From NCBI GenBank assembly GCA_052386675.1, contig JBQTJX010000034.1:1-64000 (forward strand): a DNA stretch of 64,000 nt, read 5' to 3'. A program made the translations under genes and the position numbers. The stretch is from RBG-16-66-20 sp052386675. Its GTDB lineage: Bacteria; Pseudomonadota; Gammaproteobacteria; Burkholderiales; SG8-39. Shown here one piece after another: positions 17,382-26,187 of the stretch (the first letter of the stretch is position 1; each line of letters begins with the position of its first letter). The notes under the pieces were generated by a model, which did no database searches, was not told the DNA's origin, and worked only from the letters and a program-made list of their open reading frames with translations.

Positions 17382-18044
17382 ATGGACGTGAAATCGAAGC
17401 ACCAGGCAGCAAGCCTCCTCAGGAAATCGGTGATCGCCGTTGCGGCGGCGCTTGCCTGCACGGGCGCGCAGGCGCAAACGACGATTTTCGACTTCGGCAC
17501 GCAGCTCACCGGCTCCTACCAGCCCCTGAGCAGCTTCGCGACGCTGTCGGTGACCACCACCAACAGCATGAACTACCTGTTTGACCTGCAGCTCACGAGC
17601 GACTTCGGCTCGCTGTTCAACAATGCCAATGCCTTCGTCGGCAGGGTGCTGTTCAACACCGCCGGCGTGGATCCGATCGGCAGCAGCGTCCAGCTCGCGA
17701 CGGGCAGCTGGGGCGTGACCAAGATCAAATACAACTCCAGCTCCGCCCAGCCTGGCGCCATCGATTTCGATTTCAGCGAGACGCTCGGGCAGGGGGCCAA
17801 CAACCGGCTGGTGTCGGGCGAGCGGGTCGTGTGGACGACCTCGTTCGCGCAGCCGACGGGCTTCGTCGCGCCGCAGTTCGCGCTGCATGTGCAGAGCATC
17901 GGCAGCAACGGCGACAGCGGCTGGTACGTTCCGACAGTCTCGCCGATTCCGGAACCTGAAACCTACGCGCTGATGCTGGCCGGCCTCGGGTTGCTCGGTT
18001 TCCACGCGCGGCGCCGCAAGCAGAAGGAAGCTGCCGCCGCCTAG
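17382..18044 (+). CDS. PEP-CTERM sorting-domain protein (exosortase substrate)
   Basis: 220 residues. An N-terminal signal peptide ends TGAQAQ, then comes a beta-rich body full of Ser, Thr, Asn and Gly and without cysteines. The C-terminus has the full PEP-CTERM tripartite signal: IPEPETYALMLAGLG, a hydrophobic stretch, and an Arg-rich end (HARRRKQ). Such proteins are cleaved and anchored by exosortase EpsH-type enzymes and are exported in bacteria that make extracellular polysaccharide. No exosortase is in the window. A terminator follows. Confidence 0.93.
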   Translation: MDVKSKHQAASLLRKSVIAVAAALACTGAQAQTTIFDFGTQLTGSYQPLSSFATLSVTTTNSMNYLFDLQLTSDFGSLFNNANAFVGRVLFNTAGVDPIGSSVQLATGSWGVTKIKYNSSSAQPGAIDFDFSETLGQGANNRLVSGERVVWTTSFAQPTGFVAPQFALHVQSIGSNGDSGWYVPTVSPIPEPETYALMLAGLGLLGFHARRRKQKEAAAA

Positions 18045-18067
18045 CCTGCGTCGACGGCGATGATTCG

Positions 18068-18092
18068 AACCCCGCTACGGCGGGGTTTTTGT
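18068..18092 (+). terminator. Rho-independent terminator after the PEP-CTERM gene
   Basis: AACCCCGC (18068-18075), loop TACG, GCGGGGTT (18080-18087), continuing into a T-run (18086-18090). It is 24 bp after the stop of the PEP-CTERM gene and just ahead of the next gene's ribosome-binding site. Confidence 0.88.
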
Positions 18093-18106
18093 TTTCGGGA
18101 GCCAAT

Positions 18107-18772
18107 TTGAAGCCAGCCATCCTCTTCGCATCCTTCGCACTCGCGGGCGCCGCTTTTGCCGCCGACCCCGCGGTCGTCGACAAGCCGCGCATCGTGGTGG
18201 GCGACACCTGGACCTACCGGACCGAAGTCCGCGGCGGCGCCGTTGGCGCGGGCTCGCGGACGTTCGAGGAAGCCCTGGAGGTGACCGCGGTCGCCGCGAA
18301 CCGCGTGAACGCCGTGATGATGCGCAAGTCGGGGACGGCCGCCGGCGTCGAGCCGGAGGAAGCCGACATGATCTTCGACACCGACTGGAATGTCCTGGTC
18401 ACCGGAAACCGAGGCGCGCGCCCCAGTGCCCTGATCCGGCCAGGCACGGAATTGCTGAAGTTCCCGATGAAGCCGGGCGACAGCTACCGCACCGACTACG
18501 ACATGGAAACGTTGCCGGACTCCTACATCCTGCGCCACCGGCGCGTGACGAAGGTCATCGGCTGGGAGGACATCACCGTTCCGGCGGGCAGGTTCCGCGC
18601 GCTGCGCGTCGAATCCGAGGGCACGGTGCAGGTGGCGAAGAAGCCCAAGCCGGGACGCTCGGTGGTGACCGCGTGGTACGCACCCGAAGTGCGGCGCTGG
18701 GTGCGGCTGGAGCAGGAATTCGGACCCGGCGGGCTGACCTCGGAGCTGCTGTCCTACAAGCTGGTTCCCTAG
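18107..18772 (+). CDS. Exported protein of unknown function
   Basis: 221 residues from TTG 18107, which has GGGAG 5 nt upstream. A signal peptide (PAILFASFALAGAAFAA) leads a beta-strand-rich body (VVGDTWTYRTEVRGG, ITVPAGRFRALRVESEG, VTAWYAPEVRRWVRLEQEF). The repeated pattern of a G-D-W-x-Y strand, a modification-like PAGxF loop and a WYAPEVxRWV strand is common in periplasmic beta-sandwich proteins annotated only as hypothetical. No catalytic motif is recognised. Its last 4 bp overlap the end of the convergent enoyl-CoA hydratase gene. Confidence 0.75.
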   Translation: MKPAILFASFALAGAAFAADPAVVDKPRIVVGDTWTYRTEVRGGAVGAGSRTFEEALEVTAVAANRVNAVMMRKSGTAAGVEPEEADMIFDTDWNVLVTGNRGARPSALIRPGTELLKFPMKPGDSYRTDYDMETLPDSYILRHRRVTKVIGWEDITVPAGRFRALRVESEGTVQVAKKPKPGRSVVTAWYAPEVRRWVRLEQEFGPGGLTSELLSYKLVP

Positions 18773-19545
18773 CGTTGAGTCCTGCGCGACCCGCGGAACG
18801 CGGCGATGCGCTTCCCCGGCTCCGGCGACTCATAGGCCCGCGCGAATTCATCCACGCTGGCCCGGATGCTCGCCTCCAGCGGCGCTTCCTCCCACATCTG
18901 GCACAGGCGCTTCTGCGCGCGGATGGAGTCGTCGCTGCCGGCGAGGATGGCATCTACAGCAGCGTTCACGCTTTCGTCCAGCTTTTGATGGTTCTCGGTG
19001 ATTTTCTCGACCAGCCCCCACGCCAGCGCCTCCGGCGCGTGTATGGCCTCGCCGGTCATCACCAGCCAGCGCGCGCGGCCGGCGCCGACCAGGCGCGGCA
19101 GGAGCGCGGCCTCCACCACTGAAGGAATCCCGAGCCGCACTTCCGGCATCGAGAACACCGCGGAATCCACCGCGATCCGCAGGTCGCAGGCAGCGGCGAG
19201 TTCCAGACCCGCGCCGATGCAAAAGCCGTTGATCCGCGCCACCACTGGCACCGGGCACTCGCGCATCGCGGCGCAGGCCTCGTGCACCTGGCCGATGAAT
19301 TCGCGGGCGGACGCCGGATCGAGCGATCCCAGCGCGTCCAGGTCCGCGCCGCCGACGAAGGCCTTGTCGCCGGCGCCGGTGAGGACGACGGCGCGCAGGC
19401 CATCCTTCAGTTCCGCGTCGCGCATCGCCTTTACCAGCGCGTCCATCGCCTCCCGGGTGAAGATGTTGAGCTTGCGCGGGTTGTCGAGCGTGACGCGGGC
19501 GACGAGTCCGCCGGGGCGTTGCTCGAAATCCAGCCGGACCATCAC
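18769..19545 (-). CDS. Enoyl-CoA hydratase/isomerase family protein
   Basis: 258 residues of the crotonase fold. The oxyanion-hole segments are KAFVGGADLDALG and NGFCIGAGLELAAACDLRIA, followed by the FSMPEVRLGIPSVVEAALLP helix with the usual Glu and Pro. It should act on an acyl-CoA in the cytosol; hydratase, isomerase or hydrolase activity cannot be separated by sequence alone. ATG 19545 overlaps the stop of the transaldolase gene by 4 bp, so the two are translationally coupled. That pairing is unusual in function. Confidence 0.9.
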   Translation of the reverse strand: MMVRLDFEQRPGGLVARVTLDNPRKLNIFTREAMDALVKAMRDAELKDGLRAVVLTGAGDKAFVGGADLDALGSLDPASAREFIGQVHEACAAMRECPVPVVARINGFCIGAGLELAAACDLRIAVDSAVFSMPEVRLGIPSVVEAALLPRLVGAGRARWLVMTGEAIHAPEALAWGLVEKITENHQKLDESVNAAVDAILAGSDDSIRAQKRLCQMWEEAPLEASIRASVDEFARAYESPEPGKRIAAFRGSRRTQR

Positions 19546-20462
19546 GCCGCCTTCGCCTGCGCGGCCATGAAGGCTTGCAGCTTCCGCGCGTCCGCGTCGA
19601 ACTTGCGGATGCCGTCCGACAACTTCTCCACCGCCATCGCATCCTCGTTGTGCAGCCAGCGGTAGGCCTTTTCGTCCAGCGACAGCATCTCGATGGGCAG
19701 GCGGCGCGCCGCGTCCGCGGTCAGCCTCGCAGGGACCTCGCCGTCCGCCTTCGAGAGCTTGTCCAGCAGGTCCGGGGCGATGGTGAGCAGGTCGCAGCCG
19801 GCCAGCGCCAGGATCTGCGCGGTCTTGCGGAAGCTCGCGCCCATGACCTGGGTCCTGTAGCCGTGGCGCTTGTAGTAGTTGTAGATGCGGGTGACCGAGG
19901 CCACGCCAGGATCGTCCTCGATGGCGATGTCCTCGACCTTGCGCGCCGCCTTGTGCCAGTCGTAGATGCGGCCGACGAAGGGCGAGATGAGCGTGACGCC
20001 CGCCTCGGCGCAGGCCACCGCCTGGGCGAAGGAAAAGAGCAGCGTCAGGTTGCAGTGGATGCCTTCGCGCTCGAGTTGTTCGGCGGCGCGGATGCCTTCC
20101 CAGGTGGCCGCTACCTTGATGAGCACGCGTTCCGGGCCGATGCCGGCCTCGGCGTAGAGCGCCATCAGGCGGCGCGCCTTCGCCAGCGTGGCCATGGTGT
20201 CGAAGGACAGCCTCGCGTCCACTTCGGTGGAAACGCGGCCGCGATCCTGGTCCACATGCTTCAGGATCTCGCGCCCGAAGTTCACGAACATGCGGTCCAT
20301 GTCCGCGCTCACCAGGTGCCGGTAGCGCGGATCCTGCGCGGCGGCGAGCAGCAGCGACGGGTTGGTGGTCGCGTCCTGCGGTTTCCAGCGGGCGACGGCG
20401 TCGATGTCTCCGGTATCCGCGACCACGATGGAGACGCGCTTCAGTGCATCAAGTTGGTTCAT
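19542..20462 (-). CDS. tal: Transaldolase
   Basis: 306 residues, matching TalB-type transaldolases. DATTNPSLLLAAA carries the Asp and the DATTNPS signature, and the Schiff-base lysine is in RVLIKVAATWEGIRAAEQLE. CNLTLLFSFAQAVACAEAGV and SPFVGRIYDWHK complete the family pattern. The enzyme transfers dihydroxyacetone between sedoheptulose-7-phosphate and glyceraldehyde-3-phosphate in the pentose phosphate pathway. It is the first gene of a two-gene unit with the enoyl-CoA hydratase. Confidence 0.95.
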   Translation of the reverse strand: MNQLDALKRVSIVVADTGDIDAVARWKPQDATTNPSLLLAAAQDPRYRHLVSADMDRMFVNFGREILKHVDQDRGRVSTEVDARLSFDTMATLAKARRLMALYAEAGIGPERVLIKVAATWEGIRAAEQLEREGIHCNLTLLFSFAQAVACAEAGVTLISPFVGRIYDWHKAARKVEDIAIEDDPGVASVTRIYNYYKRHGYRTQVMGASFRKTAQILALAGCDLLTIAPDLLDKLSKADGEVPARLTADAARRLPIEMLSLDEKAYRWLHNEDAMAVEKLSDGIRKFDADARKLQAFMAAQAKAA

Positions 20463-20622
20463 GGCAGGGCGGGAGGATACAACGGCGCGATTCCGGGGCT
20501 TGCCCGCCCCGGCGCGCCGGTCACTGTTGCCGTAGACGCTTGAAAACTCAGGCTTTCCTTTCCGTCCACAGGGGGGTAAACTTCCAAAGTATCAGCGCAC
20601 GCACGATAAGACGCTGAATAAA

Positions 20623-20653
20623 AAGGGAAAACGGTAAAGCATCGATTTCCCTT
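20623..20653 (+). promoter_or_regulatory. Inverted repeat in the leader of the 2-oxoacid oxidoreductase operon
   Basis: AAGGGAAA (20623-20630) and TTTCCCTT (20646-20653) are an 8-bp perfect inverted repeat with 15 bp between, ending 6 bp before the AGGAG ribosome-binding site of the first operon gene. It could be a regulator site or a leader hairpin. The 209-bp gap it lies in holds no gene; no convincing -35/-10 pair was found there. Confidence 0.5.
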
Positions 20654-20671
20654 ATGACCAGGAGACGAGGG

Positions 20672-22504
20672 TTGCAGCCCACCGAGACGAAGTCGCCAGA
20701 CTACTTTCACAAAGTCGTTGATTGCCAGTGGGCCTGTCCGGCCCATACCCCGGTACCCGAATACATCCGGATGATCGCCGCAGGCAAGTATTCCGATGCC
20801 TACCTGGTCAACTGGAAATCGAACGTGTTCCCGGGAATCCTCGGCCGCACCTGCGACCGGCCCTGCGAGCCCGCCTGCCGGCGCGGCCGCGTCGAGGACG
20901 AGAACCTCGAGAAGCCGGAACCGGTGGCCATCTGCCGCCTGAAGCGCGTCGCCGCGGACCTGAAGTCCGACGACGTCAAGGCGAGGATGCCCAAGCCGGC
21001 GGCGAAGAAGAACGGCAAGCGCATCGCCTGCATCGGCGCCGGCCCGTCCTCGCTCACGGTGGCGCGCGACCTCGCGCCGCTGGGGTACGAGGTCACTGTG
21101 TTCGACCAGGACCCGCGCGCCGGCGGCATGATCTGGTCGCAAATTCCGCGCTTCCGCCTGCCGCTGGAGGTCATCGACGAGGAGGTGGGCTACATCATGG
21201 ATCTCGGCGTCACCTTCAAGGGCGGGGTGAAGATCGATTCCATGAAAAAGGTCCTGGCCGAGGGTTGGGACGCCGTGTTCGTCGGCACCGGCGCGCCGCG
21301 CGGGCGCGACCTGGACATCCCGGGGCGCAAGGAAGCCGCGAAGAACATCCACATCGGGATTGACTGGCTGTCCTCGGTCTCGTTCGGCCACACCACGAAG
21401 ATCGGCAAGCGCGTCATCGTGCTGGGCGGGGGCAACACCGCCATGGACTGCTGCCGCACCTCGAAGCGCATCGGCGGCGACGACGTCAAGGTGATCGTGC
21501 GCTCGGGCTTCGAGGAAATGAAGGCGAGCCCCTGGGAGAAGGAGGACGCCGCGCACGAGGGCATCCCGATCCTGAATTTCCTGGTCCCCAAGGCCTTCCT
21601 GCACACGAACGGCAAGCTCACCGGCATGACCTTCGAGAAGGTCAAGGCGGTGTATGACGGCAAGGGCAAGCGCTCCCTGATTCCGGCCGGGGAACCGGAC
21701 CAGAGCTTCGAGTGCGACGACGTCCTCGTCGCCGTGGGCCAGGAGAACGCCTTCCCCTGGATCGAAAAGGACGCCGGCATCAGCTTCGACAAATGGGGCA
21801 TGCCGGTGGTGGACAAGGTCACCTTCCAGGCCTCGCTGCCCCACGTGTTCTTCGGCGGCGACGCCGCCTTCGGTCCCAAGAACATCATCTGGGCGGTGGC
21901 GCACGGCCATGACGCCGCGCTGTCCATCGACCGCATGCTCGAGGGCGAGGACATCCGCGAGCGGCCCGCGCCGGGCATGAGCATGATGTCGCAGAAAATG
22001 GGCATCCACGAGTGGAGCTACGACAACGAGATCGCCAACGACCAGCGCTACGCGGTGCCCTGGGCCGACATCAAGAAGACGCTGAAGAACGTGAAGATGG
22101 AGGTGGAGCTGGGCTTCGATGCCGCCACCGCGTGGAAGGAGGCGCAGCGCTGCCTCAACTGCGACGTGCAGACGGTGTTCACCACGCAGCTGTGCATCGA
22201 GTGCGACGCCTGCGTGGACATCTGCCCGATGGACTGCATCACCTTCACCCAGGACGGCGAGGAGAAGGAAGTGCGCGCGCGCCTCACCGCGCCCTCGACC
22301 AACCTGACGCAGGACCTGTACGTCGCCACCGGCCTCAAGACCGGCCGCATCATGGCCAAGGACGAGGACGTCTGCCTGCACTGCGGCCTGTGCGCCGAGC
22401 GCTGCCCCACCGGCGCCTGGGACATGCAGAAGTCGCTGATCGAGATGACCCATGCCGGGCCCGCCGCGCGCAGCCCGCTGCAGAAACAGAAGAGGGCCGC
22501 GTGA
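20672..22504 (+). CDS. FAD/iron-sulfur NAD(P)-linked electron-transfer subunit of 2-oxoacid oxidoreductase (GltD-like plus ferredoxin domains)
   Basis: 610 residues from TTG 20672, chosen because AGGAG (20660-20664) lies 7 nt upstream; the ATG at 20654 precedes that site. The N-terminal GltD-like Fe-S region has C18, C22, C61, C65 and C69. The FAD site is IGAGPSSLTVARDLA (near 121) and the NADP site is VIVLGGGNTAMDCC (near 250). C-terminal ferredoxin motifs are CIECDACVDICPMDC (near 508) and CLHCGLCAERCPTGAW (near 568). This is the architecture of the third subunit of 2-oxoglutarate:NADP oxidoreductase described in Azoarcus/Thauera. It links alpha-beta to NAD(P) or a ferredoxin. The stop overlaps the next gene's GTG. 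Confidence 0.85.
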   Translation: MQPTETKSPDYFHKVVDCQWACPAHTPVPEYIRMIAAGKYSDAYLVNWKSNVFPGILGRTCDRPCEPACRRGRVEDENLEKPEPVAICRLKRVAADLKSDDVKARMPKPAAKKNGKRIACIGAGPSSLTVARDLAPLGYEVTVFDQDPRAGGMIWSQIPRFRLPLEVIDEEVGYIMDLGVTFKGGVKIDSMKKVLAEGWDAVFVGTGAPRGRDLDIPGRKEAAKNIHIGIDWLSSVSFGHTTKIGKRVIVLGGGNTAMDCCRTSKRIGGDDVKVIVRSGFEEMKASPWEKEDAAHEGIPILNFLVPKAFLHTNGKLTGMTFEKVKAVYDGKGKRSLIPAGEPDQSFECDDVLVAVGQENAFPWIEKDAGISFDKWGMPVVDKVTFQASLPHVFFGGDAAFGPKNIIWAVAHGHDAALSIDRMLEGEDIRERPAPGMSMMSQKMGIHEWSYDNEIANDQRYAVPWADIKKTLKNVKMEVELGFDAATAWKEAQRCLNCDVQTVFTTQLCIECDACVDICPMDCITFTQDGEEKEVRARLTAPSTNLTQDLYVATGLKTGRIMAKDEDVCLHCGLCAERCPTGAWDMQKSLIEMTHAGPAARSPLQKQKRAA

Positions 22505-23265
22505 AACGGGAACCTGTAGATACGCTTCAGGAGCAGTCCATCCGCGTCGAACTCGCCTCGGCCTACCGGGTCGCGGCGCTGCTGGGCTGGTCGGAACTCA
22601 TCTACGCCCACATCACGGCGCGCATTCCCGGTCCGGAGCACCACTTCCTCATCAACCCCTACGGCCTGCGCTGGGACGAGGTCACCGCCTCGAACCTGGT
22701 GAAAATCGACGTCGACGGGAACGTGGTGGGGGAGAGCAAATATCCGGCGAACAAGGCGGGCTTTGTCATCCATAGCGCCGTCCATATGAGTGAAACCCGT
22801 GGGCGCGAAGCCGCCAACTGGATATTCCACACCCACACGCTGGCCGGCATGGCGGTCTCCACCCAGGCCTGCGGCCTGCTGCCGATCCACATGTACGCGC
22901 ACAACTTCTACGACGCGCTGTCGTATCACGACTACGAGGGCCCGAGCATGCGGCTCGGGGAACGCGAGCGCATCGTCGCCAGCCTGGGCGCCAACAGCGC
23001 GCTGATGCTGCGCAACCACGGCCTGCTCACCACTGGGCGCACCATGCCCGAGGCCTGGATCCGGATGTGGCGCCTGGAGCGCGCCTGCCAGATCCAGCTC
23101 GCGGCGCAGGCCGGCGGCCGCCTGGTCGAGCCCAGCCCGGAAATGTGCCGCCAGTCGCAGGAACTCGGCCACGAGTTCCTCACCGAGGCGGCGCCGCTGG
23201 GCGAGCTGGAATTCGCGGCCCTGCGCCGTATCGTCGACGAAAAAGACTCCGGGTACAGGAGCTGA
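22501..23265 (+). CDS. Class II aldolase/adducin-family protein embedded in the oxidoreductase operon
   Basis: 254 residues from GTG 22501, whose last two bases are shared with the TGA of the preceding gene. It has family features NHITARxP-like (AHITARIPGPEHHFLINPYG), HTHTLAGMAVSTQACGLLP with the metal-binding HxH, and NHGLLTTGRTMPEAW. Members cleave or epimerise phosphorylated sugars or act as decarboxylases with Zn or Mn; others such as adducin have no activity. It is unexpected between oxidoreductase subunits, but the overlap at its 5' end and the 5-bp gap at its 3' end indicate one operon. Substrate unknown. Confidence 0.85.
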   Translation: MKREPVDTLQEQSIRVELASAYRVAALLGWSELIYAHITARIPGPEHHFLINPYGLRWDEVTASNLVKIDVDGNVVGESKYPANKAGFVIHSAVHMSETRGREAANWIFHTHTLAGMAVSTQACGLLPIHMYAHNFYDALSYHDYEGPSMRLGERERIVASLGANSALMLRNHGLLTTGRTMPEAWIRMWRLERACQIQLAAQAGGRLVEPSPEMCRQSQELGHEFLTEAAPLGELEFAALRRIVDEKDSGYRS

Positions 23266-23270
23266 GGGAC

Positions 23271-25118
23271 ATGAGCGTGAAAAGAATCGAAGCAACCAAC
23301 GATTTCGTGGTCAAGTTCGCCAACGTCAACGGCTCCGGATCGGCCTCGGCCAACGAGCTCTTCGCGCGCTCGTTCCTGCGCATGGGGATCCCGGTCTCGC
23401 CGCGCAACATCTTCCCCTCCAACATCCAGGGCCTGCCGACCTGGTACGAAGTCCGGGTGACGGAGAAGGGCTGGCTGGGGCGCCGCGGCGGCGTGGACCT
23501 GATGGTCGCCATGAACCCGCAGACCTGGGCCCAGGACCTGAAGGAAATCGAGCCCGGCGGCTACCTCTTCTACGACAACACCAAGGTGCTGCCGCCCTCC
23601 AGGTTCCGCGATGACATCCACGTCGTGGGCATGCCGCTCACCGAGATCTCCAATTCCACCTACAACCTGCCGCGCGAACGGCAGCTGTTCAAGAACATCA
23701 TCGGCCTGGGGGCCCTGGCTGCGTTGATCGGCCTTGAGCCCGACGCCATCGCCGAGCTGATCGGGGAGCAGTACAAGGGCAAGGAGAAGCTGCTCAAGCC
23801 CAACCTGAATGCGCTGCAGCTGGGCCTGAACTACGCCCGCGAGCACCTGAAGGACGCCATCGGCCTGAGGGCGAAGCGCGCCTACGCCGTGGGCGACCAG
23901 ATCTTCATGGAAGGCAACGCGGCCACTGCCCTTGGCATGGTCTACGGCGGCGCTTCGGTGTGCGCCTGGTATCCGATCACGCCCTCGTCGTCGGTCGCCG
24001 AAGCCTTCACGGGCTACTGCAGCAAGCTGCGGGTGGACAAGGAAACCGGCAAGAACAAGTTCGCCATCATCCAGGCCGAGGACGAGTTGGCGTCGATTGG
24101 TATCGTCACCGGCGCCGGCTGGAACGGGGCGCGGGCCTTTACCGCCACTTCCGGCCCCGGAATTTCCCTGATGTCGGAGTTCATCGGCCTCGCCTACTTC
24201 GCCGAGATCCCAGCCACCATCATCGACGTGCAGCGCGGCGGGCCCTCCACCGGCATGCCCACGCGCACCCAGCAGTCCGACGTGCTCTCCTGCGCCTACG
24301 CTTCGCACGGCGACACCAAGCATGTGCTGCTCTTCCCCGAGGACCCGCACGAGTGCTTCACCATGGCGGCCGATTGCCTAGACCTCGCCGAGCGCCTGCA
24401 GACCCCGGTGTTCCTGATGACGGATCTGGACATCGGCATGAACCACCGGCTGTGCAAGCCGCTGAAGTGGGACGATTCGCGCCAGTACGACCGTGGCAAG
24501 GTCATGACCGCGGAAATGCTGGATGCGGGCAAGGAATTCGCTCGCTACAAGGACCTGGACGGCGACGGCATTCCGTTCCGCACCTATCCGGGGACGCACC
24601 CGTCCAAGGGCGCGTACTTCACCCGCGGCACCTCGAAGAATCCTTCCGCCATCTACTCCGAGGCCGGGGCGGATTACCAGTACAACATGCAGCGGCTCTT
24701 GAAGAAGCACGACTTCGCCAAGACCCTGGTACCGAAGCCCGTGCTGACGCCGGCGCGGGAGCCGGCGCGCTTCGGGGCCATCTACTACGGCTCCACCAGC
24801 CCGTCCATGAACGAGGCGCTGGAGGCGCTGGCGGAGAAGGGCATTTTCATCAACGCGCTGCGGGTGCGCAGCTTCCCGTTCCAGGACGAAATCTTCGACT
24901 TCGTCGCTTCGCACTCCAAGGTGTTTGTCATTGAGCAGAACCGGGATGCCCAGCTGAAGGTGCTGCTGGTCAACGAGGCGGGCATCAACCCGGCTTCGTT
25001 GATCTCCATCCTGCACTACGATGGCACGCCGATCACGGCGCGGTTCATCACCAAGGAGATTTCCGAGATTGTCGCGGCGCTGAATGTGCGTCCGATCAAG
25101 AAGGACAAGGCGGCATGA
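23271..25118 (+). CDS. korA: 2-oxoacid:acceptor oxidoreductase, fused gamma-alpha subunit
   Basis: 615 residues. Residues 1-200 are the gamma domain (VNGSGSASANELFARSFLRMG, GVDLMVAMNPQT). From about 214 on is the alpha/pyrimidine-binding part with YGGASVCAWYPITPSSSVAEAF, EDELASIGIVTGAGWNGARA, SGPGISLMSEFIGLAYFAEI and QRGGPSTGMPTRTQQSD. With the beta subunit it oxidatively decarboxylates a 2-oxoacid to its CoA ester and passes low-potential electrons to ferredoxin or the flavin subunit. 2-Oxoglutarate is the likely substrate by homology to the Azoarcus/Thauera enzymes, but this is inferred. ATG 23271 has a GAGGG site 4 nt upstream. It overlaps the beta gene by 4 bp. Confidence 0.92.
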   Translation: MSVKRIEATNDFVVKFANVNGSGSASANELFARSFLRMGIPVSPRNIFPSNIQGLPTWYEVRVTEKGWLGRRGGVDLMVAMNPQTWAQDLKEIEPGGYLFYDNTKVLPPSRFRDDIHVVGMPLTEISNSTYNLPRERQLFKNIIGLGALAALIGLEPDAIAELIGEQYKGKEKLLKPNLNALQLGLNYAREHLKDAIGLRAKRAYAVGDQIFMEGNAATALGMVYGGASVCAWYPITPSSSVAEAFTGYCSKLRVDKETGKNKFAIIQAEDELASIGIVTGAGWNGARAFTATSGPGISLMSEFIGLAYFAEIPATIIDVQRGGPSTGMPTRTQQSDVLSCAYASHGDTKHVLLFPEDPHECFTMAADCLDLAERLQTPVFLMTDLDIGMNHRLCKPLKWDDSRQYDRGKVMTAEMLDAGKEFARYKDLDGDGIPFRTYPGTHPSKGAYFTRGTSKNPSAIYSEAGADYQYNMQRLLKKHDFAKTLVPKPVLTPAREPARFGAIYYGSTSPSMNEALEALAEKGIFINALRVRSFPFQDEIFDFVASHSKVFVIEQNRDAQLKVLLVNEAGINPASLISILHYDGTPITARFITKEISEIVAALNVRPIKKDKAA

Positions 25119-26173
25119 CCTACCTCGCGAAACCCAGGCTTCACCATCCGACCCTCAAGAAGAACACAGTCGGCTACACCCGCCGCGACTACGAGGGGAA
25201 GGTGTCCACCCTGTGCGCCGGCTGCGGGCACGATTCCATCTCGGCTGCCTTGATCGAGGCGTTCTGGGAGCTGGACATCCAGCCGCACCGGGTTGCCAAG
25301 CTCTCCGGGATCGGGTGCTCGTCCAAGACGCCGGATTATTTCCTGGGGAATTCGCACGGCTTCAACACCGTGCACGGGCGGATGCCGTCTGTGCTGACCG
25401 GGGCGAATTTGGCCAATCGGGATTTGATCTACATCGGGGTGTCGGGGGACGGGGACTCGGCTTCCATCGGCCTGGGGCAGTTCGCGCACGTCATGCGGCG
25501 CGGGGTGAACATGGCGTACATCCTGGAGAACAACGGGGTTTACGGACTGACCAAGGGACAGTTTTCCGCTACCGCGGACAAGGGCTCGAAGGCGAAGAAG
25601 GGGTCCATCAATTCGGATTCGCCGGTGGATACCGTCAGCTTGGCTTTATTGATGGGCGCTACGTTTGTCGCTCGATCGTTCTCCGGAGATAAGCAACAGT
25701 TGATTCCGCTCGTCAAGGCGGCCATTGCCCATCCGGGGGCTGCTTTTATTGACGTGATTTCACCTTGCGTGGCTTTCAACAATCATGACGGGTCCACCAA
25801 GAGCTACGACTATGTGCGAGAGCACAACGAGGCGGTGAACCGCCTGGACTTCTGGCCGTCGCGGGAGGCGATGACGGCGGAGTATCCGGAAGGGTCGGTG
25901 ATCGAGGTCGCGGCGGGGGCGGAGGGGGGCTTGCTGAAGTTGCGGAAGCTCGCGGCGGACTACGACCCGACGGACAAGATCAACGCGGTCACGCACATTG
26001 CGAGGGCGGCGGAGAAGGGGGAGGTGTTGACGGGGTTGTTGTACGTCAGTCCCGAAGCGGAGGACCTGCACGGGCACCTTAGGACTTATGAGGCGCCGTT
26101 CAATGGGATGGGGGCGAAGGAGTTGTGCCCGGGGAGTGCGGTGTTGGAGAAGATCAACGCGTCATTGCGATAG
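25115..26173 (+). CDS. korB: 2-oxoacid:acceptor oxidoreductase, beta (TPP/4Fe-4S) subunit
   Basis: 352 residues. Four Fe-S cysteines are in place: C34 and C37 (LCAGCGHDS), C68 (GIGCSS) and C218 (SPCVAF). The thiamine-pyrophosphate/Mg motif is VSGDGDSASIGLGQF (111-115) through ENNGVYGLTKGQFS. It pairs with the preceding alpha subunit through an ATGA overlap. The C-terminal 100 residues form the tail usual for 2-oxoglutarate-type enzymes. It is the last gene of the operon; the accessory low-GC patch starts right after the stop. Confidence 0.93.
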   Translation: MTYLAKPRLHHPTLKKNTVGYTRRDYEGKVSTLCAGCGHDSISAALIEAFWELDIQPHRVAKLSGIGCSSKTPDYFLGNSHGFNTVHGRMPSVLTGANLANRDLIYIGVSGDGDSASIGLGQFAHVMRRGVNMAYILENNGVYGLTKGQFSATADKGSKAKKGSINSDSPVDTVSLALLMGATFVARSFSGDKQQLIPLVKAAIAHPGAAFIDVISPCVAFNNHDGSTKSYDYVREHNEAVNRLDFWPSREAMTAEYPEGSVIEVAAGAEGGLLKLRKLAADYDPTDKINAVTHIARAAEKGEVLTGLLYVSPEAEDLHGHLRTYEAPFNGMGAKELCPGSAVLEKINASLR

Positions 26174-26187
26174 ATTCCCTCCCAGCA

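Noticed and set aside
20654..20671. ATG 20654 as the start of the FAD/Fe-S subunit
   Set aside because: The AGGAG site lies downstream of it and 7 nt before TTG 20672, so the TTG is more likely.
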